Part shown: piece by piece, positions 13,501 through 25,500 of the stretch
How positions within the stretch are numbered: the first letter of the stretch is position 1
Layout of the letters: each line of letters begins with the position of its first letter
Made by a program: the position numbers and the translations under genes
The notes under the pieces: generated by a model
The model's database searches: none
What the model was told of the DNA's origin: nothing
What the model saw: only the letters and a program-made list of their open reading frames with translations
DNA from: Tridacna crocea
Taxonomy: Eukaryota > Mollusca > Bivalvia > Cardiida > Cardiidae
Direction: 5' to 3'
Assembly (NCBI GenBank): GCA_943736015.1
Contig: OX031058.1
Coordinates: 1,627,001-1,691,000 of the forward strand
DNA: 64,000 nucleotides

Positions 13501-16500
13501 TGACAAATCAAATATTGCTAAACTGATAGGGTTTGTTTCTTAGAGGGTAGAAGACATTTTGGAAAAGAAAGAAAATGTTGGCTTGTTACCAGTATTTTCT
13601 CCTTTTTCCACAATTTTCTCAAAAGCTGTCTTCCTCAGGGTCATTTATACAGGATTGTTTGGTTAACCCTTTACCAAACAACAAAATTTTTATACCAAAT
13701 TGAAGGCATTTGCAGACGACAAATGTGACTAAAGAGTTGAAATTTGTTCTAGGAAAGGAAGAAAACATTGTGGGAAAAGGAGAAAATGCTGGTTAACAGC
13801 ATTTTCTCCTTTTACCCACAATGTTTTTAAAAGGCTTCTTGTCTTTAAAGTCGGGATTGTGCAGTAAGGGGTTAAAGAGTTGAAGTATAGTATTTTTAAG
13901 ATTTCAAATGTAACAAAATTATCTATTGCTTGTGCTTTTGTTCATGAAAGTGACATAGAATTTAAAAGAAATATCATTGTCTATCTGCAGTTATAGCTGG
14001 TAAGTTGCAAACTCTAATGTTATTGGTATTAAGTTAAAGTTAACCTGCTGAATGCATTGGAAGAATTGTCATTTGGATGTGGAAAATTTTATAACAGATT
14101 GAGGAAATCTTAATATTTGCTTTATAATTGCTTTATGATAAAACTATGATAAAATAGCCACTGTTGTTTGAATTTTTTAAAGTTAATATTTGTTGTTTAT
14201 GACTGTTTATTTTAACCTATAACCATACAATCCTTACTTTTGATGGAAGAAAGAAGCCTTTAAAAAACAATGTGGGAAAAGGACAAAATGCTGGTTACCA
14301 GCATTTTCTCCTTTTCCCACAATGTTTTCTACCCTTCACAAAACAAATTTCAAATTTTCAGTCATTTTTATTTTGTCATGCTTTCTATATGGACAAGCCT
14401 AAAATTTTGTTGTTTGATAAAGAGTTAGGTGAATGAACCTTGAAGTTGCTATTTTTACCCTCTGTACAAAAAAATTAATGATCCTGTGAAAGTAAAAATA
14501 GATTATATTTATGAACTAAAAACTTTTACATATCAACAATCCATAGGAAGGACTTTTCAGATAATTTTGGGAAAGCAGAAAATGCTGGTTTCTGGACCTG
14601 TGCAGGTACTGTAGAATAAGATCAGACTGCACAGACTGTTTAGACAGTCCAACCGTCTAGTCAGGCTATAACATAGAAATTTGTCCGTGTTTCAGAGGAT
14701 TTTACTTTCTGTTGTATAATTTTCTGCAAATATTTTCGATACGGACACAACTAGAATTTTGACATTTAATAAGAAAATTTTTGTTTTATTTTTCTGAAAG
14801 TGTCTTTAGTTATCTTTTAACCCTTTACCTCATAATCCTGACTTTTAATGACCCTATGCAAGAAGGCTTTTGAAAACATTGTGGGAAAAGGAGAAAATTC
14901 TGGTGACCAGCATTTTCCCCTTTTTCCCACATTTTTTTCAACATATCCAACAACAAATTTTGAATTTTTCAATCACATTTATTTTGTCATCTGCAAATGA
15001 TTTCAGTTTGGACCAGTCTAAAATTTTGTCATTCGGTGAAGAGTTAAATGACAAATACAAATTAACGTAACCCTAATAACTTAGCATTATAATACTTGTA
15101 CATTAATAAACTTACCTGGGTGAATATGTGTGTAGTCACTAAGATACTAAGTATTAAAAGGGTGGTGTGTGCTTAATATTATTTTGCTTTGTTATATTTC
15201 AGATAAACTGTGGGTTCTTCTTATCTTTATATCTATTTTTTTCTTTCCCTGTAGTTCAGAGCGATCTCCCCTCATAAACAGACTTGGGGTATATATTTAC
15301 ATATTTAGTTGTTTTTTATTTCTTATTCATCTTTTTTAAACCACTTTATGCTTTTGCTGTAGCAACACTGTTGAAGATGAATAGGGGTCACATTTTCTGT
15401 TCATAATGTTGTGAAATCCAACATTTTTAGTCAGGTGAGCACTCCAGGGCCAATGGCCCTCTTGTCAAAATTTTGTGACAGAATTAGAAGCCTACCTCTG
15501 AAGACTATGATTATGTGTTAAGTGTTCCATAAACTTTGTTGTTACAGTCGTGTATGCTAGTTAGAAAGTTAGGATGCCAGAGATTTTCATGTCCCTGTAA
15601 ACACAGTTAGTGAATGTGTGAAAAGAATTAATTGAATGATTTGCCAGTCAGATTTTGTTTGCCAGTTCAACCCACAAGCATTCATGTAATGGCAAACTTC
15701 TCCACATACATAATGTTATGTATAAGACAAATGACCACAGGTAGTGTTCGGCATGGCCGAAATCTAGTTGGACACCCTGTCTTATATATAGCATTATATA
15801 GGTGGCTAACTTCATTATAATATGAATGCCTATGGTTCAACCCCTTTACCAAATAGCTCCTTGTTTTATCAACAGTAACATAAAATGCTTTTGGAAACAT
15901 TGGGTTAGGGTGGGTGTTTCACAAACTTTTTTGTTACAGTTTTGTATGCCAGTTAGAAAGTTTAGATTCCAGATTTTTTATGTATCTAAAGCATAGTAAG
16001 TACCAGTTTGAAAAGAATAACTTAATGATTTGCTGGTACAAGTTTGTTTGTTGGTTTACCTGTTATCAGAAAACCCCATGTTTTATTAAATCCTAGGAAG
16101 AATTACTTTTGGAAATATTGTTGGAAAAGGAGAAAATGCAGTGACCATTTTTTTTAGCTCACCTGAGCACGAAGTGCTCATGGTGAGCTTTTGTGATCTC
16201 CCAATGTCCGGCGTCTGTCGTCCGTCGTGTGTCGTCTGTCGTCCACAATTTCTTTAAACATCTTCTCCTCCTAAAGCACTAAGCCAATCTTGATGAAACT
16301 TGGCAGGGATGTTCCTTGGGTGAAGCTCCACCAAGGTGTTGAAGAGAATGAATTCCATCCATAATTCTGGTTGCCATTGCAACCAGAAGGAAAACAATAG
16401 CAAAATCGTTGAAAATCTTCTTCTCTAAAACTAGAAGGCGTAGAGCTTTGATATTTGGTATGTAGCATGTCCTAGTTGACCTCTACAAAGATTATTCATT

Positions 16501-19500
16501 TGATTTCCCTGAGGTCAAAACTGGCCCCACCCCGAGGGTCACAAGTTTGAAACATAGGAACAAAGAAGGAAAACTTTAAAATTTCTCTTCTCTGAAACTA
16601 GAAGGTGCAGGGCTTTGATATTTGGTATGTAGCATCTGCTAGTAGACCTCTACCAAGATTGTTCATATGATGTCCCTGGGGTCAAAACTGGCCTCGCCCT
16701 GGGGGTCACAAGTTTGAAACATAGAAATAAAGAAGGAAAACTTCAAAATTCTTCTTCTCTGAAACTAGAAGATGTAGAGCTTTGATATTTGGTAAGTAGG
16801 ATTTCCTTGTGGACTTCTACAATGTTTGTTCATATGATGTCCCTGGGGTCAAAACTTGCCCTTCCCAGTGGGTCACAAGTTTGAAACATAGGAACAAAGA
16901 AGGAAAACTTTAAAAGTCTTCATCTCTGAAACTGGAAGGAGTAGAGCTTCGATATTTGGTATAAAGCATCTCCTAGTGGACCTCTGCCAAGTTTATTCAT
17001 ATGATGCCCCTGGGGTCATAATTGGCCCAGCCTCTGGGGTCACAAGCTTAAACATTGGAACTAAAAAGGAAAAATCTAAAATTCTTCTTCTCTGAAACCA
17101 GAAGGTGTAGAGCTTTGATATTTGGTATGTAGCATCTACTAGTGGACCTCCACCAAGTTTGTTCATAAGATGCCCCAGGGGTCAAAACTGGCCGGGCCCA
17201 GGGGGTCACAAGTTCTATACATATGAACAAAAAAGAAAAACTTTTAAAATTCTTCAGAGAGCTTTGATATTTGGTATGTCAAATTAACTTGAGAATTCAG
17301 GTGAACATGTTTGTTGTATTGCCTGCCCTTTGCAACTATTATACCTCCTCGACAACTGCCGGTGGGATGGGCATATGTTGCGACAATTTGCCAGTCTTGT
17401 TTCATTATCATTTGGCCTTGAACCTCAATATTTGGTATTTACCTTCATTGTAGACCTTTACTGCTTAGTACTCAGGTGAGGGATATAGGACCATCACGGT
17501 CTTCTTGTTTTTCATTTTCCCACATTGGTTCCCACTGTTTCTTAACCCCATACCAAACAATCTCGGGATTTAAAGACCCTCAGAACAAAACCTTTTGCAA
17601 ACATTAGTAACAAGCATTTTCCTCTTTTTCCACAATTTTCCTACTCTGTCAAGAACAAATTCCACCATTTAATTTTCAATCTGCAAATGCTTTCATCTTG
17701 GACAAGTCTAAAATATTGTTGTTTGGTAAAGAGTTATAATTACAAATATCATCATACAGGTTATATATAATTTTGCAAATGCTTTCAGCATGGACATTTA
17801 AAATCTAAAATTTTATTTTCAAGTCAAAATTGTGAGTTTTAAACTTATTTTACTTCTTTGTACTGTGGGATCAACATCAGGGGAATTTGGTGTTTTTTGT
17901 GTGTAAATGTATAATTTTGTTTGCACAGTCAGCACAGATATTTTGTTTTCAACCCTTCAATTTAAAAGAGCTTTCATGAAAATTCCTTGTTAGTTTTATA
18001 TGAAGTTCATTTGTTATTCATCTCACAAGCACCTTCACTGATGAAACATATTGTAAATAGAAAGAAGATTTGAAATGTTGTGATATAAAATTGACTGCAA
18101 AAAGTGAAAAAAATTAAAAAATAAGAACATGCAACCACTAGTAGTTGGGTCATGATTTGGAGCTGAGAGGTAAAGTTAACAAGTATTTTGTTTAACCCAT
18201 TACCACACAATCCCTACTTTTGACGCCCCTGAGAAAGAAGCCTTTTGAAAACACTGTAGGAAAAGGAGAAAATGCTGGTAACCAGCATTTTCTCCTTTTC
18301 CTACAGTGTTTTCTACCCTTCCCAGAACAAATTTCAATTTTTCAGTCACCTTTATTTTGTCGTCTGCAAATGCTTTCAATTTGGACCAGTCTAAAATTTT
18401 CTCGTGTGGTATAGAGTTAATGCATATTGTCTTTTCTCACAATGTTTTCAAAAGGCTTCTATCTCAGGTTCATAAAAACCGGGGGTTGTTTGATAAAGGG
18501 TTGATAATATTAGAATTTAATGTACTGCACTCTTCAAAGTAGTTATGCAACAACACTACATGTATTTACTTGTATATTTTCAATTCTAACAAGATGTCAG
18601 CATATTAGCTTCCAAGCTTTAACACTTTACCAAAAAAGCCCTGGTTTTTACGCCCCCAAGGAAGAAGCCTTTTGAAAACATTGTGGGAAAAGGAGAAAAT
18701 GCTGGTAACCAGCATTTTCTCCTTTTCCCACAATGTTTTCTACTCTTCTAAAGTTAGTTTCAATTTTTGAGTCATGCTTATTCGTCTGCAAATGCTTTGA
18801 ATTTGCACAAGGATGAAATTTTGTCGTTTGGTAAAGGGTTAAATGAGTACCATTTGTTTATCAATGGTATGCCAAACTTAAATATTTGATAGGATAGATT
18901 TTAAAACTAGAAACATATAATAATTTATAGTGTTTGATAGTAAAATGTGTCCTTTTCTTGTCGCTTAACTTTTTGTGATGAGACTCTATTATTTTTTAAT
19001 GTGAGGAGTACCCGAATATTAGACTCTCTATCAGACGACAAAATTTTAGACTAGTCCAAATTGAAAGCATTTGTAGACAACAAAATAAATGTGGCTCAAA
19101 AACTGAAACTTGACTTTAGAAGAGTAGAAAACATTGTGGGAAAGAGAGAAAATACCAGCATTTTCTCCTATTCCCAGTATGTTTTTAGGAGGGCTTCTAC
19201 CTCTGGGTCATAAAAACCAGGGATTTTTGGTAAAGGGTTAAAGTGTTGCTGTGTCTTTTTGTATTTACCATATTTAAACTCTTGTACCTTTTTGGTTGAA
19301 ACAGAGTTTTGACCTCCAAGTGTTAAAGTTTGCCATAGATTTAAATTGGCTGAACAAGGTGTTTCATTCAAAAATGATGTCACACAAACGTAATATCAAA
19401 CATGCTTGATATCAGAAAATTCGTAATGAGTATATTACACTGAAAGCAAGGGACCTTATGTGATAAATTTTTATATTATTTAAAGACCTAGAGATTTTTC

Positions 19501-22500
19501 TTCACTTTCACAGTCTAGATAAATATATAGAATTAGTGTACATGAAATATGTAGTAGGACATCTGAATCACAGGTACTAGGCATGTTGCTCTTACGACCC
19601 TGGGAACATATACAAATCATCTTTATCCCTGTTTCAGACTTTGCTAAAATTTCATTATTAGGTACATGTATATAATAAAATTTCAGCAAAGTCTGAATCG
19701 GGGATAGAAATGATTTGTATAGTTATGTTCCCAAGGTCGTAAGAGCAATGCGCCTAGTACCTGTAATCTGAAAAGTATGAAAGAAGAAACTTATAATTAC
19801 AAGGTGTATTAAAAGAAATATTATAGAGTGTATCATTATTGTCCTTCAAGTGCCCTGACTTTGTAAATTTATTATTTGAGCCACATTTATTGTGACTTTC
19901 AAATATTTTAAATTTCAAATCTAAAATTTTGGGATTGTTTCCTTTGGTATACCCCTAATTTTCTTGTATTCCCATTCTGTCTTCACTCTTCAAATTTTTC
20001 ACAATTGTGTCAAAATGGCAAATGACGAAATGGGATAAAGCATTATTGTAATGTCTTGTTAAAAGTCAAGGAGTAAAACGTATAATTAGTCATGTATTGC
20101 AGACCTACATATCATAAAGCTGAATATAAAAGAAATATAGTACTCTAGCCATATTCTTCATTATATGTATACATGTATATCTATTCTCAGTCTCTTGTAT
20201 ATCCTAACTATTATAATCATTAGTATACATAATAATCATTTTACCCTATTTCCATGCAATCCTGAGTTTTAATGACCTTTAAGTAAAATGATTGTGAAAA
20301 ACATTTTGGAAAAAGCAGAAAATGCTGGTTTCTAGCATTTTCTGCTTTTTCCAAAATGTTTTTTCTATATCCCTTTCAAAGACGAATCCTGTCATTTGAG
20401 CCATATTTAGTTTGCTTGTATTCAACTGCTTTCAATTTGGACACACTGAAGTTTTGTCATTTAGCTAAAGGTTGACTGTACACCCCATAGTTCAAGAATT
20501 TTTAGCAAATTTTTTGTTTTGACATTAAAATTTAGATTTGGTTCAAGGTAATAATTGAAAAAAGTAAGACCTCTGCAAGATCTCTCTCCAATTTTTGATA
20601 AAATATTGATAAAATAAAAGTTCTGTGTTTAAAAACCATATCTTTTCTGGATTACCAAACAATCTTTCCATCTAAGACATAGGAAAATGGGATTTTAGTT
20701 TGTATTGATTGAACGCAAGCGGGAAACAAAGTTTTTGTCTGGTTCAGTTTTATCATAAAAACCATTTCATTACAGCTGATGATACTTCCAACACGGATTT
20801 AGACACTTTACATCATAGATTTGAGTTTCGTAATCGTGTCAATCCAATTCACAATCCCCACGGGGATTCCTTGACACATGAACAGCTCCACAGTATTCTC
20901 AAAAGAATACTATTTGAACCTGAAGGTACAATTCTCCCCAATACTCACTGTGCTTTGAGCTGCACCCTATTTACATATATGTATCTATATAACATGTTCA
21001 TGATATTAACCAGTTTGAATGATTCTCCTCATGTAACCTTAATGTAATCTATTATTATAGCTTCTATCACTAGATCTCTTCTAACTGACTGTAACTGATT
21101 AGCTGTAGAACCTCCAAGCAAACGTGGGTATTCACTATCTGTAGCTCTACTGATCTAGAACCTGAGAAGTAAAAAAGTTCATTAGTTTGTCAAAGGCTTT
21201 CTTAACTTTTTACCAAATTACAACAGTTTAGACTGTTTATGACTTAACCCTTTACCAAACAATCCCTGGTTTTTACAACCCTGAGAAAAAAGCGTTTTGA
21301 AAACATTGTGGGAAAAGGAGAAAATGCTGGTAACCAGCATTTTCTCCTTTTCCCACAATGTTTTTTACCCTGCTGGATAAAAAAAATCAATTTTTGAGTT
21401 GCGTTTATTTTGTTGTCTACAATTAAATGCTTTCAATTTGGACCAGTCAAAAATTTTGTTGTTTGGTAAAATTTGCAATTACAATGTGAGACATTACGAA
21501 ATTCAGCGATGATTATGAGATTTTGGTTTGAAAGAGTAGAACACATCTTGGAGAAAAGGAGAAAATGCTGGTGACTCGGCATTTTCTCCTTTTTTGAAAA
21601 ATATATTCGAAAGCTGTCCTCCCGAGGGTCGTTAAAATTTGGGATAATTTTGTAGGGGGTTAATGAGATTTTTATCTGCTTAAGTAATATAATATCTCAA
21701 ACACCATCTAGTGACAAATCCTACAACCATTTGTTGCATGAACACAGGCCTTTGAATGGAATAGTGAAATTTTCATTTTCAACACTGTTGCTGTAAATAG
21801 CTCAGTGGCAACTGCCTTTTCGGTGTAGATATAAGAAAAGCTTGTCTTATAATATAGAATAAAGAGGGATTCACCAATGTGCTATTTATAGTAATGGTGT
21901 TCAATAATGAAAAATTCTTTATCCAGTGATAGACCAAGCGAGGATCCAGATATCTTTCTCAGGGGGAGTCCCACCGAAAACAAAATTGTCTTATTATATG
22001 ATGCTTTGAATTCCGGATTTCAGTGGGTGTAAGCCGTTTACAAGAAAAGTCAATGTTTCCAGTTCTAACCCTGAGGGGACCTTTTTTTTTTTTTAAATTT
22101 ATGACTGTATTTTACATAAATGCTGTGCAATATCAAACCAGCACCATTTCACAAATCCGAAAAACACATTTTTGCCAAAATTCCAGGGGGGGTCCGGACC
22201 CCCGGTCCCCCCCTCTGGATCCGCCTATGTAGACCAATGGAATTTCAGAGGCCTGAGCATGAATATACATTGTATCTCCTAGTTGAATATGAGGCCAGCA
22301 GGTAAATATGGTACATACATGTATCTATTTTTTTGTTTTTCCGAAAGATCTTTTTGATATTTGAAGTTGTTGATACATGTACCCTTAGTGTGTTATCTCA
22401 TTACCAAACGACAAAATTTTAGGCTTGTCAAAATCGAAAGCATTTGCAGACAACAAGATAAAAGTTAAGGAAAATTTAAAATTTGTTTTGTGAAGGGTAG

Positions 22501-25500
22501 AAAACATTGTGGAAAAAGAAAATGCTGGTTACCAGCATTTTCTCCTTTTCCCACAATGTTTTCTAAAGGCTTCTTTCTTAGGGTCGTCAAAAGTAGGGAT
22601 TGTGTGGTAATGGGTTATGCATGTTTTACTTGTAAAAAGCTTGGAGTGTTCCTGCCTTTAGATTTCTATCTCTGTAGATGCTCTCTGTTAAGATTTCGGT
22701 TTCAATATTTACAAAGCAAAAAGGTTTTAGACTGTCCAAACTGAAAGTATTTGCAGCCAGATGACAAAGCATATGTCAGGGTTCAAATAAGAAAAGTTGC
22801 CTTTGAAAACATTGGTGGAAAAGGAAAAAAAAAGTTTTTCCTTCAGGGTCGTTAAAAGTTGGGATTGTGTGGTAAAGGGTTATGATAAGCTTACGATTAA
22901 CATACCTTATAGAATAGCACTTTCCGTCCAATAGCTTCATTTTATAGCTATGATAAGCTGTCTGTTTCTATAGTCATTATAAGTTGTATGGTCAGGTGGC
23001 AGGGGACATGGAAACTTGTTCAGGGCTATGGTGAATCACGTCGCCCCGAGCCGAAGGCGAGGTGGCGACATGATTAAACACAACCTTGAACAAGTTTCAA
23101 AGTCCCCTGCCACCTGGCCATACAACAAATTTATTATACTGCAAAGTTTTACCTTTTCAAAGCGTGTGAAGCGAAATTTTCCTGTTTTATCGTCTCACAA
23201 ATAGAGTATGCTTACGAAATAGAAATACCCTTCTGGGTGCCCCAATTCAATGAAAACTGACGTCACTGGAAACTGTCGTCACTAAAACATGCAGTTTGGC
23301 GCATGAACATGCAGTCTGGTGATTGATCAACACAGCCATTATGGATGTTGTGTAGCGGGTGTAGTGATGTTTACACGGTGATGTTTAAGGGAAACTGGCT
23401 TCACATGGTTTTTGCCAGGATATTATGTTCCAGGCATGTTAACCAATCAGATCAGGAGAAATGTCTTTGCAGTATAATGATATTTTTTGTCAAGGATAAT
23501 TTTATGTACATATCTTCCAGATTGACTCAAGACAAAATTAATTGCTGCCAGTTTAGTTGGGATATATTTTGTATACCACAATATCTCGTATTATGGCCTC
23601 CCCATCTTAATTCTTTACCAAACGACAAAATTTTAGACTGGTCAAAATTGAAAGCATTTACAGATGACAAAGTAAAGGTAACTTAAAAATTGAAATTTGT
23701 ATTGAAGAGGAGAGAAAACATTGTGGGAAAAGGAGAAAATGCTGGTTACCAGCATTTTCTCCTTTTCCCACAATGTTTTCAAAAGGCTTCTTTCTCAGGG
23801 TCATCAAAAGTCGGCACTGTGCAGTAAAGGGTTAATTAACATCACCCTCAGCTTTATTTCTTTCCAAAAATAGGCTTACAAGACATCCAGTCCATCAATA
23901 AAATTGAAGTAAATCAGAACAAATTTTTGGCATGGACATAATCCTTTAAGTTACTTCACAAACTGATGTGATTAACACTTGACTATCTCATTTTACATAC
24001 ATTTCCGATAACGTCGTTATAAACTGCTGGTAGCACAAAATTTCTCGACAAACTTGAAAACTTCAACTCTTTACCACAGTTGGTAAAGGTGAAGAAAGTG
24101 AAATTATCTAAGACCATAGTCCCAAATTACAGGTAGTTGTGAATGCTATTTTATGGCCAAATGAATCATAATGGTTGGTTACATATAATTGTTGATATTC
24201 TGCATTAATACAATTGATTTCACAGAGAGCAATTGCTTTACATTCAGTGTTAACTAAAAGGTTATTGTCATCCTCAGAAAATTCTCTGACGTTTTACTGC
24301 TATAAATCACCCTTCCTGTTAGACACCCATGTAGGTGTTAAACGGAGACAATAATTATGGTATATCTGTTTACAGCAATATGGATCAAAAGATGCTTAAC
24401 CCTTTCCCAAACAATCCCTGGTTTTTACAGGTCAGGAATAGAAGCCTTTTGAAAACATTGTGGGAAAAGGAGAAAATGCTGGTAACCAGCATTTTCTCCT
24501 TTTTATACGCCCGTCGAAGACGGGACGTATTATGGGATCACCCGTGGCGGGCGGGCGGGCGGGCGGGCGGCGTCCAGTTCTTTGTCCGGAGCATATCTCC
24601 AAAACTATACAACCTAGGGTTATGAAATTTCATGGGTGGATAGATCTCATCGAGGCGGAGTGCAGTGCACAGGAATCATAACTCTTGCTCGCTTAATTTT
24701 TGAGTTATTGCCCTTTGTTGTTTTTCATACTTGAATTTTGTCCGGAGCATATCTCCAAAACTATACTAGCTAGGGTTATGAAATTTCATGGGTGGATAGA
24801 TCTCATCCAGGGGGAGTGCAGTGCACAAGAATCATAACTCTTGCTTGCTTAATTTTTGAGTTATTGCCCTTTGTTGTTTTTCATACTTGAATTTTGTCCG
24901 GAGCATATCTCCAAAACTATACTAGCTAGGGTTATGAAATTTCATGGGTGGATAGATCTCATCCAGGGGGAGTGCAGTGCACAAGAATCATAACTCTTGC
25001 TTGCTTAATTTTTGAGTTATTGCCCTTTGTTGTTTTTCATACTTGAATTTTGTCCGGAGCATATCTCCAAAACTATAGTAGCTAGGGTTATGAAATTTCA
25101 TGGGTGGATAGATCTCACTGAGGGGGAGTGCAGTGCACAAGAATCATAACTCTTGCTTGCTTAATTTTTGAGTTATTGCCCTTTGTCGTTTTTTATACTT
25201 GAATTTTGTCCGGTGAATATCTCCAAAACTATACTAGCTAGGGTTATGAAATTTCATGGGTGGATAGATCTCACCGAGGCAGAGTGCAGTGCACAGGAAT
25301 CATAACTCTTGCTTGCTTAATTTTTGAGTTATTGCCCTTTGTCGTTTTTCATACTTGATTTTTGTCCGAAGCATATCACCAATACTATACTACCTAGGGT
25401 TATGAAATTTCATGGGTGGATAGATCTCATGGATTGGGGGTGCAGTGCACTTAAATCACAACTCTTGCTTACTTAATTTTTGAGTTATTGCCCTTTGTTG

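Noticed and set aside
15256-15289. Possible small exon after a strong acceptor (tttccctgtag) with donor GGG|gtatat
   Set aside because: In the required phase it meets a TAA, and its 34-bp length would break the frame between exons 9 and 10.
16271-17230. Minus-strand frames in the 167-bp repeat region
   Set aside because: They are readings of the tandem core of the HINE-like element.
18220-18414. Recurring open frames of 60-110 codons with peptides such as GKGENAGNQHFLLFPQCF or WEKEKMLVTSIFSFSHNVF
   Set aside because: They are the two strands of the MITE-A hairpin translated in different frames; conservation follows the DNA repeat, there is no codon-like substitution pattern, and they lie in introns.
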